NCBI GenBank assembly: GCA_018873245.2
Contig: JAEMBT020000009.1
Coordinates: forward strand, 15,247,794 to 15,311,793
Length of the DNA: 64,000 bases
Direction of reading: 5' to 3'
Origin: Archegozetes longisetosus
Lineage: Eukaryota > Arthropoda > Arachnida > Sarcoptiformes > Trhypochthoniidae
Made by a program: the position numbers and the translations under genes. The notes under the pieces are model-generated. The model worked only from the letters and a program-made list of their open reading frames with translations. It did not search any database and was not told the origin of the DNA. Numbering within the stretch: the first letter of the stretch is position 1; every line of letters starts with the position of its first letter. Of the stretch, positions 13,446 through 26,178 are shown one piece after another.

Positions 13446-14890
13446 ACAATTTTGCATATAATATTTATCATTATATAAAGCTTATTGTCATAATGATGTG
13501 AGTAAAATTTCATAAATTTTAAATGTATAACACTACAACGTTAAACAATAAATTATTAAATCAATTCTGTTTATTATTGAACAATAAGTTTAATATAGCT
13601 TTTAGATAGAATAGTTGTTATAACTTCAAATTATGACCATTTTTATGGCCAATAATGAATATTTCATTTTCAAATCAAGCATACTGGCTCTAAACTTTCA
13701 ATACATACTTACTATAACTGATTCTAAAATTTCAACACATACTAAAAATAAGTATTATAGTAGATAGAGTCAAACCTATAGGTGTTACAGTCCGGTGAAT
13801 GATTCAGTTTATTAAAAAGAGATTTTCTGGTTTCACAAAAATGACAGTAAACAGCAGTCAATAGAATAACAATAGAATTAAATTTTGATTAAGTTCGTTC
13901 AAGTGAAACAGAATTCAGTTTACAGTGAACGAACATTAAAATAATTAACCAATAAATACCAATATTAACTCACTCAATGTTATACTTATATGGATTAGTT
14001 TACAGTTGTCTTCGTTCAGATGTTTTCGTTGTAAGTGATCCGGAAATTTAATTTAAAATATTTCATTTATGTTGTTTAACATTAGAATGAAATTGAGATT
14101 ATGTATGACATTTTAACTATGATACATCATTCATTTATGCCTTCAGCTTTGGAAACAATGCCAAATTTCAATTTCTCAACTTTATGTTACTGTTTTGTGG
14201 CTGAAAACAATTTTAAAATTATATTCTTGATGACTTATCAGAATTTTTACTAATTCTTAGGAATTCGGGAGAATTTTCCAAGAATTTACAATGATTCATA
14301 AGAATTTTAAAGAATATCTTGAATATCTTGAAATATCATGAATAACTTTTCAATAGCAGTAGAATGAATATGAAAATAGACGACAAAGTGATTAATATGT
14401 CTAGGGACTAAAACAAATTCCAAATCAATTAGATTTGATTAGTGTATCGATAACATCATGTCGTCTAACTATCATTACAAGCAACATACAACAATCAGTG
14501 TAATATAAGATAAGAATTTCTCTCAACTCTCAACTGTTAACTTTACGAATGGATCATATTTCTAACAAAAGTATTTAGCTCTTGCTTTTAACGTTTCATT
14601 GTTGTTTGAGCGAGATTTAATACAATTTCTTTTTGCTGTTTTAATACTTGTGCCCATTTAGGAGCATAAAAAAGCTTTTAACCCAACTTTAATTATTGCA
14701 AAAAACTATTCCTTTTCCAACAACATTTCCAATTGTATGAACTTTATTGTCCATCCAATCAAGTATAATATTGCCATCATTTTCAAATCCAACACATTAA
14801 GTCAAACAATAAACACCAGAGAGATAATTGATGTCATTCTGACTCTATTGCTGATTGCTATTTCTTTAGTTATCTGTTTCTGTTTCGATT

Positions 14891-14912
14891 TCTCTCTCTC
14901 TCTCTCTCTCTC
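14891..14912. repeat. (CT)n microsatellite
   Basis: A CT run. A GC-richer stretch of about 130 bp follows (14,925-15,050), open in more than one plus-strand frame; one frame gives a Cys-rich peptide (QCERCSACRAPMGVKKCNC). No splice signals clearly bound it, so I do not call an exon. Confidence 0.85.
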
Positions 14913-15752
14913 CCTCATAATTTCGGCAAACAATGCGAAAGATGCTCAGCCTGTAGGGCTCCCATGGGTGTCAAAAAGTGCAATTGTATCGGCTCTGAAG
15001 AATGATTGTATCAAATCTCTTGGGGTGACCACCAAAAGGATCTCTCACTTTCTTTTTCTTATTCTTTCTTTTCTTTATTTCTCTGGTTGTATAGTATTAA
15101 GAATTATATGCTATCATTGAGATGGGACGTGATATGTACCACAAATGTACAACAAATTCTTGTGGAATGCTTGCCATAAAATTGCTTCTATACATAAGTT
15201 TAGGCAAACGTAACACCACCTATTGGTCGTAAATAGAAGAATAAGAATATTTAGCATAGTATTTCGTTGAAGTCTAGTATCAAACCTAACAATTTAGATG
15301 ATTTGATAATTTTTTAAGATTTTAACAGCTTCTAATAGAAAGTTAAGTCAAATGAACCAATACAGAATAAAATCTGAAAAACTTTTCACTAGATAGCTTT
15401 GAACATAAATATATCAATTGTTTATGAAAAATATGATATTTTTAAAAACATTTTCAGAAATTGAGCACTAACTTAAATGACCGATTGTAAAAATCCAATA
15501 AACTTTGAAAAAATTTCTGTCAACAAGAATCGAGACTTAATCAGAATCAGAGCTAAAAAGTTTTATTAGATTTAAAAGAAACTAATTTTGAAAAATTCAA
15601 CATTAATTGTGTGCATTTTTACGAAAAATTCTTTTAATTACTGATCTCTTTTTGGTTCGAAACACTCTTTGAAATTCAAAATAAATAACATCAAACTATG
15701 AAAGATTCAGTTTAATTGGCAAATAAAAGATGGCATTAATATCTTATTGCAG

Positions 15753-15906
15753 ACAGGGATGTGTCGAATGACTAAAAAGCATTAGAACATTGCTCTGAAT
15801 CTATCAGTGATGTGCCAGAAGTTCTACTTCTGATCGGTTGCTATGACTTGCTTTCTATCTGTTTGAAGAACATATTCTACAACTTTGATGAGTTGAGTGA
15901 CGAAAT
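15753..15906 (+). CDS. Candidate coding exon with one defect (unidentified)
   Basis: Bounded by a strong 3' splice-like site (ATATCTTATTGCAG) and a strong 5' splice-like site (GTGAGT). The last 44 codons are open and read as an amphipathic, Leu/Cys-rich helical segment (EVLLLIGCYDLLSICLKNIF, then DELSDE), typical of helical-repeat proteins in general. Just after the acceptor a TAA interrupts the same frame (GAC TAA AAA). An extra base in the A5 run would join a different open frame instead. Either the exon starts later, or this is a relic, or the sequence has an error here. Family unknown. Confidence 0.3.
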
Positions 15907-16617
15907 GTGAGTCTAAATAATTGAGTTCTTTGCTTAAGGGCTGAATACATCTTCACGTTAAGTGATTCTCATCTAATCAACATATCTGATGAATATAATT
16001 AGTTTTTATAGTTAAAATCTTTTTCTATTTTGTTTCGTTAAGAGTTACACTAATTTTCATGTAATTTAAGTCTTCAATAATTAAAGATCTATTCCTTCAA
16101 AAACTTCAATATTCAAGAATTGAGTGATTTATTGGTTGATAAAACTTCTCAATATTCAGATATTGGTTGAGAATACATTTGAAAATGACATTTTGATTGC
16201 TTGCTCTTCGATCGTATATCATAAGTATAATAGACTTAAATCTTTATAATCTCATGTGACTAAAGTTTAGTTTGATCCTTCAAATCGGAATTCCGCTCAC
16301 ATGAATTGTTCATCTTTTACGATAAATTAAATCCATTCGAATTACTTAGATATCAGAGAGACTAAAGTAAGAAAAATAAATTTTTCTCATTATTGCTAAT
16401 AGAATTTGTTTTGAAAGCATTTTCGGAGTTAAAGTTAGTTTTCAATAAGAATGTTAGGATTGATTTATTTGAGAAAGAGGCTTATCTTATGAAACCTGGA
16501 ATCATTGTTGATTTGAACTAAACGTACACATTTATCTCTTCTCATCAAAGCGTTAAGAAGACTTTTCTCTTATTTTTTTGTTTGAATAGAAAAGCCGAAT
16601 TATGTTAAGACTGCTCC

Positions 16618-16665
16618 ATATTATTCTGTAGCTTATTCTCTACCTTATTCTCTACCTTATTCTCT
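16618..16665. repeat. 14-15-bp tandem repeat
   Basis: Four copies of CTTATTCTCTACCTT-like text. Confidence 0.8.
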
Positions 16666-19600
16666 GCTTTTACAATACAAATCACTTACGTTCTAACAGA
16701 TATTTCAGTGAAGGTTAAATATATTTGAGATATGAATTCTAGAATAATTCAAGAATATTTCAGGTATTCAACAGTAGAGATTGATTTGAGCTTAATTACT
16801 AATTTGATCCGTAGTTAAACTTAACTTAATCTATTTATTATCTCTTACTATCCGTGTAATAATCCCTGAGATTACCCTTGTTTTGAAGATCATTAAAATT
16901 TGATACAAAAAAGTTTCAAATTAATTTAGAACCAAACTAATTCCAGTTCAGTCGAGAATAGTTTAGACCAAAGAGATTATTTGCGTGCAACTAATACTTG
17001 ATTGAAAGCATTGAATAATTGAGAACTTAGGAAATTTGATGATAAGACCAAGATGATGATGGATTTTTGTGCTTTCCGTAACTAAATCTTTCTCATGAAT
17101 AAAGAATAAATTACGTAATATTTCAATTCATGTTCGTCAACCAGATCTATTTTAACAGATACGGTTAAATTTAATGATTTTCAACCCTCTTATAGTTCTA
17201 TGAATAGATTTCTCACTTGATTCTCAGGTTTTCAAAGACGTCGAAATATCAAATTTTAAGATTTGACTCAATCACTCAACCGATACATTATGTCAGAAAT
17301 AAGTAGCAAATGCAAGTCAAAGTCGGTTGTAAAATATAGTTTACTAGTTTGTTAGGAGAGAAATATTCTGATGAATAAATCATTAAAAGATAGAATATTC
17401 TTAAGTTCTAAACTAACTTAACATATAAACTGTTTGAATAACTAATGAAGTTTTGTTCGAAATTGAAATTCAATTCTTATAATGAATGTAACAGATTCTG
17501 AAGACTAAACAAATATAAATAGATTTATAAAAACTTTTATTAGATCTTTCAATCATATTAGTCCTACTCTTACGCTCTCAAATAAGTATATTAGAGGATA
17601 TTCTGATGTATATTCTGAATATTCAGAATATTGTGAATAATAAGCTTAGAAGCAAATTAAAGTTGTTATTTATGAAAAATGTAAAAAACTAAAAGCTTTT
17701 TTGTTATGATTACATTTGCATTTGATTGCATTATGTTTTTATCCATACTAATTCAGTTTATGTCACTCTTCAATCTTTTATCATTTCAAACATTAATAAT
17801 TCTTTACTTTCAGTTTAAGGCTTAGATAAGGTTATTGAAAATTTACTTAACTATTTATTTTGATAGTAATGGTTGAGAATTACTGGAATGAAAGATATAT
17901 TTGTTCGTTAATCATATTTGAAAATATTGTGTTGGGCTGATAAGACATAAAATTGAGACATTTAAGCAAAATATATATATCAATAAATATAAAAATAAGT
18001 CTTTTACCATTCATCTTCTATTGATTCTCATTTTTTATGATTGAGTGTTTTATTAGCTGTTGTCAAAACCAATTCGTTTCGAGGGATCGATAAATTCACA
18101 TCAGAGCTGATCAGTGATAATAAGCAAGCTTGAAACTCTCCTAATAGAAAATCTATTCTAGCTTAACGTTTCTTCTTTTATTTTATTGATTAAATTCTTT
18201 TTTAGATATGACTTTCAATTTATTTATTAAGTTTCCGAAAAGTTATCATATATTTGAGTCTATTTTCTGAAGTTGACTCACATTCAAAGAAAATTCCGAA
18301 AACATTCCGTAAAACTGAAAAACCCCAGAAAACCTTGCAAAAACCCCGAAAACCCGGGGAGTACACACTTCCATTGGAGAAGTACCAAACTCATGCAATA
18401 AATTTACCAGAAATTAGTTTTTGAATGCCTTGTAACTTATCAATAGAATAGATGATTGAGACCAGAGAATCCCATTGACTGTCATTTATTCATACAATTA
18501 GAGTAGAGTTAGAAAGAATGTTCAGATGATTGCAATCTGACATGATCTAATTGTATTACTTGATACATTCCAACAGAGAGTAAAGTTTGTGGCTAGGTTC
18601 GTCTATCAAAAGCTATGATTTGATTAAAGATATATAGTGTTGCAACTAATGACTCTCTCAACAACTCACTCAACAACTCACTTTCTAGAGAAAATCTATT
18701 TCTATAATGACCAGTCGTTCTCTTTCTTAGGTATAATTAGTTTAGGACTAAATTGAAAATATTATAGTCGAAATATTAATAATCAGTGATAGCAACTAGG
18801 AAATGCAGTTGTTATTTCATCCTAGCTGGGACTCGCATTAATTCGTCGTCAAGCTTGGTTTTAATTTACTTTTGGTTACTACATTGAATATTCTACAAGT
18901 TTGTTAATATCTAAAGATATTATGATCTGATGGAAAACATGCCATCACAATGCATCACTTCTAGTTGCTATCGAGGATTATTGAGCTTTCGAGTGTATAT
19001 GTCATTATAAAGGATAATATTGACTTGAGAGGAAACAATTTTTTTGTCATAATTGCTTTATGAATCTATAATCAAAACTATTTTAAAAGTGAGTTCTTGT
19101 CAGTGATTGGGGAATAGAAGAGCAATTCATTAGTGAATAAAAGTTATGCAAAGTTCGGAAGAGAAAAATAGATTGAGCTTAGAAACCATTAAATCGCTTA
19201 TTTGTGCTAGAATCTGACGTAAATTGTAAATCAAATTTACATGAAAAAAACTCGATTGAATTTTATTTTATTCGCTATAATCTAAACACTATTTGTACAA
19301 GACTCTCTAAAGAATCTAATATTAAACCATTAGTCTATTTGATAAAACATAACTTTTTCTGTCTTTTGTTATCGTTCTTTGAATATTCCAAAAAAACGCT
19401 TATAAGTCATTAATTTCCTTTTATATTGAACCGTGTTTTCTTTTTAATTAATTGAACACCTACAATTGAACACTTACTAGACAAATTAATGTACCGCTTT
19501 AAATCTTTACTATTTTGTGGCTCAATAGAAGAGAAAATCAATTTTCTATTAGAAAGAAGATTATGAAAGATTCAAATAGTGATAATAAAAGATTTAGAAA

Positions 19601-22580
19601 ATTAGTAAATTTATTCAGATGTACGAATTAAATGCAAGACTGAATTGAGAACTTTAAGCGATCGGTCCCTGTTATAATACAATTATGATTGAGCCTGACT
19701 CTGATTCTAACCAGATTCTGACAACAATTAATGCGAGTTAAGATCATTTTCCCATAACCGTTATTTTCAGTTAGTATATTATTTATATTTGCCTTAATCT
19801 TCATAAGCCTTTCGAGTCCAATTATAACTATTGCATAATTAGCGCACTCATTGATATATAAACTATAAGTCTACCATAAATGCTTCTTCACTATTGAATT
19901 GCAGGTACTTAGTGATAGACTGAGGTAAGACACCAAGATTTGACTTGACAAGTTGCAACCATTTCCAAAAGCATATCTTAACTCGTCAATATCAAACATA
20001 ATTGTCGGTTGCCTACCATGACTTTTCCACAATAGAACACTTAAAGTGATACATGCAAATAAAGCTTTTGCATTATAGTAAGCTTTGTTTCATACAAATA
20101 CAACATTTTGAATACCCGATTGTAGACTAGTCAATGCTGATAAGCAACATATAAACAGTTTAAGAATTGTTTGAAAATGAATAAAAATAGAATGAATCAA
20201 TGTGTAAATCAAGTAAATACTATTAAAAGATAATGAAAAAAGATTTACTGAAGCAAAAAAACCTACAAATTGACAACATAGATAGTTTTATCTCAAATAT
20301 TATTTGGTCAATCTGTAGAATGAGCTGGAATATTCTCTAGTCAATTTATAGAATGAGCTCAAATATTTTTATATGAATGACATTTAAATGCATTTAAAAG
20401 TGTCAATTTAAAATTATTACTGCTATATATTTTAAGATTTACTAATTTTACAGATATTTTTCTCTATGCTTTTCATTTTGACTAGACTTGACCAGGGACT
20501 TCAGATCAAATTGACATGTATGTTAGGTTTATATACTATCACATGAGCTGAACACGAATATCAAAGAATTTTTTGATTCCCCTATGTAAGATCAAATGCG
20601 ATTTAATATAAATTCTAAACTGATTTGATTTATATATTAGACTCTTATTTCCAATTTAATTGAGTTTGTTTATAAAACTATATATAGAGTAATAGCTTTA
20701 TGTAACGAACATTCAAAGAGCATTGTTCGTTATATCGAAAATTTGAGTCTCTCAACTTTTAGAGAGTTTATATTAGTGTCAGTTATTTTCAACAATACAT
20801 GTTATTTCTCCATCGATACTACTTTTAAAGATATTAATGTCTCAAATTTTCTCTTCTATCAAATGCAGCTGTGAGACGGGTCACTGTCTTTCAAATTATT
20901 AGTCTAAAAGCGTTTAGAAAATCACAGTTTTATATCAGTCTCAAGTTGTAAACTTGATTTTAAGACTTTTGGGAACTGATGAAGGATCTATACGTAATGT
21001 AGTTTATATCTATGTGTGCAAACTTTGTTGTATCTAATATATGTTTGCTATATTGAAATGTATTTTATATCGAGCTTTTACTGTATTTTATTAAAGATTT
21101 GAATATATTTTCTTGCACATGAAGCTATGCAAATTTGATTAATCATATCATATTTTATTGTATAAAAAAATTATAAACTTGATAAGTTTGAACTAAAAAT
21201 ATTTATATTTCAGTTATATATGATTTAACTTTTGATATGATATATTTGATACCATTTTGTATTCGATCTTATATCGTAATGCGGGCTGGAAAGGATTAGG
21301 TCAGCTTTGCTATTTACGTGAAAGAAGGCACATCAATACTAACAAAACTTTCTATAGAACAAAATTACATTCATATTGTTGTTCACTGCATGTCATAGTG
21401 TGTAAATATGTCAATTTGACTTGAAACCTCTTCTTAAGATTCATATAGTGCATCCCTTGTACTTCTCATCCACTATAGCTAGTTGTTCACTATTTAAACA
21501 TTATTATATCTACTTTTTGCCTTAGTCAACACAATTTTTCATATTTATGCAATACATATGTTTCGATTTGAATTTATGAAAGTTTTTTGTCAAAATCACA
21601 TAGTTGTAGATCGAGCTAAAATTCGCTGAGGTTAATAACTCAAAAATTCAGTCTGAAACAAAGCATATTCTCTACAAGCGAACAGTTTCTCTAAAATCAA
21701 AGTAGTTTTGCCCAAAAGGCATTTCTAAAATATTTATTCCTAACATTTCAAACAAGTTGAATTACTTATCAGAAATTGAAAACTCCAGTTGATCATAAGA
21801 AGAAAAGCTATCTAAAGAATTGAGAATCGATTTAGGATTGAATCTAATATTGAAAGCACTCATAGAAATACTTTAGTTATAGTTAAACCTGTCTAGTTCA
21901 AGCTTTATGTAATTAAATAATCAATTGTAAACCTGAATTTTATAGAAAAATCAATTTTGATTTTTATCAATTTATTTGATCTCTTTCTGAAAATAAGGTA
22001 TTCTTAGACGTAAGTTAACAATAGAGTGAACTCAAACTAACAATAAATTACTAATAAGCACAAAATTATAATAGAAAGTTACATAAAAATATATATGAAG
22101 TATATATTGAGGGAATAAATAATTCTAGCTTTACTTCTGTTTAGTTTGAAGAGAAGCTTAAAATTGTTTGTCAGAACTATCGATCGATAGTAAAGGGTTT
22201 TTGTTGACATAACAATCCAATACATCTCCACTAAAACCTATTTTGGTTGAATAATTACAAAGTTAAATATCATTTTCCTCTCATTATATTCATCTAACCT
22301 TTTTCAAATCATTTTTATAATAAGACGGCTGAAATGTTTCATCAAATGTTTCATTTAGTTATACGGTATCTAAAAGAAGTAGATTTAGATAATTTCTTTA
22401 TAGAAACAAATAGTGACTAATAGAGAGATAATGGTTAGCCTAAAGACAATTATTTATCGATTAATAAGCTGTTCAGAGTCTGTTTATGTTGCTCTCTAAC
22501 TATAGTTTTACATTATAATCATTTTCAGAGTAATTGCTAAACTTTTATCATTTTGGTCTGTCTACAGAATCGATTTTTTC

Positions 22581-22581
<1 letters not shown>

Positions 22582-22611
<30 letters not shown>
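22582..22611. repeat. (ATT)n microsatellite
   Basis: A pure ATT trinucleotide run. Confidence 0.95.
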
Positions 22612-23170
22612 TTAAACTTTGATAAGAGAATTGCACAAAATATTATCTCAAACAAGACAGAATATAATCTCTAATATGAGAGAATAGGTTCTATCTAGCT
22701 CTTCCGTTTACTTAACAGTTTTCTCTATGGGTAACAAAAATAGATTTGAATAGAGCATAATAGATAAAATGCTGAATTTGTTTGCAGTTAATTTATAATT
22801 CTATAGTTGTCACCTGAACACTAATACATCTATGCTATCTGACTATTTTTGTTTTCCATCAAAATACGCATTCTTACCTACAAATTCATTTGATTCTCTC
22901 TATTTAGTCAAAAGCAACTGGTTTTAGTGAAAGGATAGCTATTGTTACAGGCAATTGTTTTATACAATCAATGCATAGTTCGTATGACACGAAAGTTTAC
23001 ACAAGCTTTGTATAGAGTTTTCGATTAGTAACCAAGCCATATATTTTGAGTGAGGGAGCACACAGTTTGATTGTAGAATTAAGTAAGATTAAAATTACTA
23101 TTATTGTCACAATGGTTTGGTTTCAAAAATTATAATTTAAATAATTTTATTTGTATAAGAAAATCAACTT

Positions 23171-23417
23171 TTATTTCTGTCTAATCATTCTTGATCTGAG
23201 CTGAGGGGCCTGTGCCCTTTGATCCTTGTTGGCTTCGTCACTAAATATCAATCTATAACCCAATACACGTTTAGTTGGCAGAAATTGGGATATCTATAGT
23301 TGTATATGTTTCACTCACAACTTATTACCATTAATTAAGTTGACCTCAAAATAGACTTGGAGAATATTTTGGATGATCAGCGTGAGATTTATCAATAATA
23401 AAGTTGTGAAGATAGAC
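23171..23417 (-). CDS. 3' end of a minus-strand gene, probable membrane protein
   Basis: Two exons are inferred. The first (23417-23345) follows TATATGTTCAG and ends GAG|GTCAAC. A 51-bp intron (23344-23294) ends in ACTATAG. The last exon (23293-23171) ends in TAA. The frame is unbroken: 24 codons containing a hydrophobic segment fit for a membrane helix (TTLLLINLTLIIQNILQVYF), then a 40-codon basic, polar tail ending LRSRMIRQK. An AATAAA signal on the minus strand lies at 23151-23146, about 20 bases past the stop. This fits the last membrane helix and cytosolic tail of a larger protein whose upstream exons lie to the right, possibly interleaved with the plus-strand exon at 23666. The intron length matches others in this window. 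I do not recognise the family. Confidence 0.45.
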
Positions 23418-23665
23418 CTGAACATATATTAAGGAATAATAATTGTTTGAGATGCTTAGTTAGGTGTAGAATATTCTAGTTTCCTAAGAATATTTCAGTT
23501 TATAAATAGATAACAAAAGCAGTATTGAGCACAAATAGTCGTCTATTGACATAACGAAAAATATAAAACTTCTATCTTCAATATATTACTCTTCAATATA
23601 TTATTCTTTTATGTCACACAAAATGAATATCCATCAAAACTGTCTTTCCTTTTCTCTCTTCTCAG

Positions 23666-24223
23666 ATGACAATGACTGAAAGGAAATGTGTTAAACTCGA
23701 TCTGTATATTGACGACGAAGAAGTGCTCCGCACTATAAATGATGAGAATGCGGATGAAGTATTATGTTTAAGAATTCTTAGCTCTAGGACTAAATATCGA
23801 TTTGGAGGACTTAAAGTCCACATTGAAAGCCCAGTTTTCAACGTCGGTAAAATATTCAACGTTGAGTTCGATGAGGACAGTGAAGTTGCTCTTATAAGAA
23901 GTCAGAAGGACTACGAAGCACAGGATAATGAAGAGGCAGCTGCAGGCACTTCCAAAGCTGCCACCATAGTTATAAGTCCTGATAGAGAAGACTTGGAGTT
24001 ACATAAATCGCCGACAGTTAGTGCGGATTTGACATTGTTTGAGGCGTCAAATTCGAAAATTGAGTTTGAGGGCAAGTGTGAGGAGAATAACAAGAATTGT
24101 GATGATGGCAGGCGTATGTCGCAACAACTTAAACGATTTATGTCCAAAAAGATCCAATCCAGTTGGCACAGCGCTGTTAGGGTTAAAAGATTCTTCTCTG
24201 ATTCTATATCCTTCTGGAATTGA
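23666..24223 (+). CDS. Hypothetical protein or terminal exon, 185 codons
   Basis: An uninterrupted 185-codon frame with a balanced, acidic composition, clearly different from the surrounding low-complexity frames. A textbook 3' splice site (TTTTCTCTCTTCTCAG) sits directly before the ATG at 23666. The ATG may therefore be internal to an exon that continues from upstream, or the first exon may be untranslated. The product has an N-terminal half of alternating beta-like and acidic segments, a low-complexity middle (about residues 85-145), and a basic, aromatic C-terminus (QLKRFMSKKIQSSWHSAVRV then KRFFSDSISFWN). The stop codon and last codons lie inside the first unit of a 3-copy tandem repeat. 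A polyadenylation signal (AATAAA) is at 24479-24484. No signal peptide or membrane helix is seen. Function unknown; I recognise no family. Confidence 0.6.
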   Translation: MTMTERKCVKLDLYIDDEEVLRTINDENADEVLCLRILSSRTKYRFGGLKVHIESPVFNVGKIFNVEFDEDSEVALIRSQKDYEAQDNEEAAAGTSKAATIVISPDREDLELHKSPTVSADLTLFEASNSKIEFEGKCEENNKNCDDGRRMSQQLKRFMSKKIQSSWHSAVRVKRFFSDSISFWN

Positions 24224-24387
24224 ATACTTGCTTTAAGAATATTCTTCTTCTACTCTATATCTCTCTGGAATTGAATATTCGCTTGAAAATACTTGCATCG
24301 CAAGAATATTCTTCTTCGACTTTATATCCTCTTGGAATTGAGTATTTACCTCAAAATGCTCGGATAACAAGAATATTCTTCTCTCAG
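24191..24387. repeat. 67-bp tandem repeat overlapping a stop codon
   Basis: Units start at 24191 (51 bp, with a 16-bp internal deletion), 24242 (67 bp), 24309 (67 bp) and a partial fourth at 24376. They share TTCTTCTTCTACTCTATATC and TGGAATTGAATATT. The first unit contains the last codons and stop of the 23666-24223 frame; later units fall in the 3' untranslated region. Confidence 0.8.
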
Positions 24388-24478
24388 TTACAAATTGGAT
24401 TGTGATTTGTGTTAACGCTTCAGACGAAGATTGAACAAAAATATAATATACATATATCTAACAATATTTTATACAATC

Positions 24479-24484
24479 AATAAA
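24479..24484 (+). promoter_or_regulatory. Candidate polyadenylation signal AATAAA
   Basis: AATAAA about 255 bases past the stop at 24223, on the same strand. The hexamer is common in AT-rich DNA, so support is weak. Confidence 0.3.
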
Positions 24485-24652
24485 ATTGTTTCTAAACTAA
24501 ATAATGTTAAGATAATAAATGTTTATCTCTTGAGAATCTTATTCAAATTGGATATCATAATAAAATATATGGAATGCTTTGCGATTCATTGGAGTATTTC
24601 GTATGAATCTTAAGATGAATAAACATAATGAGGGACTTGTTAGTTCACTATA

Positions 24653-24812
24653 GAAGTTTATAAATACATCATAAGAGTTTATAAATACTTCATAAGAATT
24701 TATAAATACTTCATAAGAATTTATAAATACTTTACAGAAATTCATAAGAATTTATAAATACTTTATGAGAATTTATAAATACTTTACAGAAATTCATAAG
24801 AATTTATAATAC
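24653..24812. repeat. 21-bp minisatellite, about 7 copies
   Basis: Tandem copies of AGAATTTATAAATACTTCAT plus one base, with a 31-bp variant (TTTACAGAAATTCATA inserted) occurring twice. Confidence 0.85.
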
Positions 24813-25643
24813 TTTATAAAATAATATAATCTGGTATGAAAAGGATCAATGTCATTAGCATAACATAGGTTTATGTGAAATTTTGCTCAAGTTATTTTCC
24901 ATAGTTTTAATGATCTGCTATAATAAGCCTCATGCTAGTATTTCTGTTTAAATAATTGCTTGCTTTTCATACTTCACCGATCAATAACTCTACATCTTTT
25001 AATTCTGCTTTTCATTTATATATCAATTATAGAATCTACTAATTCTATTGCTTCACTCTTGGAATCTTTTCATTAGCTTTCATCTGATATAATCATTTTA
25101 AGATTTTAGATACGTGTTTGTGTTGTAAATCAATAGTCAATTAACCTTTGAAACGGTACCAGCGCTGTTAACAAAAGCTTTCAATTAGAATGTGCATCAT
25201 AAATCCGCACCCGCGAGTGTTTGTTCATATCTACATGATTTGGCAGATGCAGAGTAAGAATGAGAGTTTGCAGATGTAGGTGTAGTCTCTTCAATAGAAT
25301 ACCTGCATTGAAATGGTACAATAGGATTCAGTACAAATACAGTATCGACACGATTGTTCGCTATACAGTACCTGCAAGCAATTTGTCGAATGAATGCAAT
25401 CTTAATTACGCTCGATTAACACTAGTAGATAGATCACGCATAAACTCAGATAAAATCGATAAATTGCTAATTATTAGATCCAATTTGGATATTGCAAAAA
25501 TATAATAGTCTAGATATAATTTTAAATATGAATTAACTTGAAAGGGTGTTGTGATGCCTCAATTCAGGTTTAATAAAGATGTTGAAATGCGGTTATTTGA
25601 GGATGCAATGATTTTTTTGCCAGTACGGGGTGGATGCAAGTGT

Positions 25644-25670
25644 AAGGTTAGGTTAGGTTAGGTTAGGTTG
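25644..25670. repeat. Interstitial (TTAGG)n tract
   Basis: Five AGGTT units in a row (AAGGTTAGGTTAGGTTAGGT and on). TTAGG is the usual arthropod telomere repeat. The tract is short and internal. Confidence 0.85.
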
Positions 25671-26066
25671 GCGGTTGCAAACGGGTGCAACAAATTTCAT
25701 AAGATGCACATCTCTATTCTGAATGCCTGTAAACTTATCCTCACTTCTCCACACTATTACTCATATATACTTTGAGGCAATTTAATACATATGGTGTTGA
25801 TCGAAAAATAATTTAACTCAATATCTCTTACAAGCTTTTGAGAGTAATTATAAAACAATTTTGTTAATAAACTTGCGTTTACTTTACTATTTATGTTTCA
25901 AACTAAACATAAGGTTTAGTAATATATGGTGTTAGTTTCCAAAATCTAATCAAAATCTGATTCAGCTCACAACTAATCTTTTCGTACAAATATATTAATC
26001 TCTCCTAATTGCTTTTTAGAGTAATTAATCCCTTTTTGACTATGTTAACAATTGCTTTTATCGATT

Positions 26067-26067
<1 letters not shown>

Positions 26068-26140
<73 letters not shown>

Positions 26141-26178
26141 GAGTGAGAGTGAGAGACAGAGACAGAGACAGAGACAGA
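26068..26178. repeat. Long (GA)n then (GAGT)n/(GACA)n microsatellite
   Basis: About 70 bp of pure GA grade into GTGAGA and then GACAGA units. The minus-strand Ser/Leu-repeat frame across it is an artefact of the repeat. Confidence 0.95.

Larger units (their letters stand above)
1..23170. other. AT-rich region without a confident gene
   Basis: About 23 kb of very AT-rich DNA. Open frames are short and mostly low in complexity: Leu/Ile/Phe/Asn/Lys-rich, or reading through (GA)n and (CT)n tracts. What can be recognised is a series of unrelated minisatellites and microsatellites, listed separately, plus a few GC-richer islands with splice-like edges, listed as candidate exons. I saw no tRNA-like or rRNA sequence and no transposase. 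The region could be intergenic, or large introns of a gene whose exons are the small islands. Confidence 0.6.
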
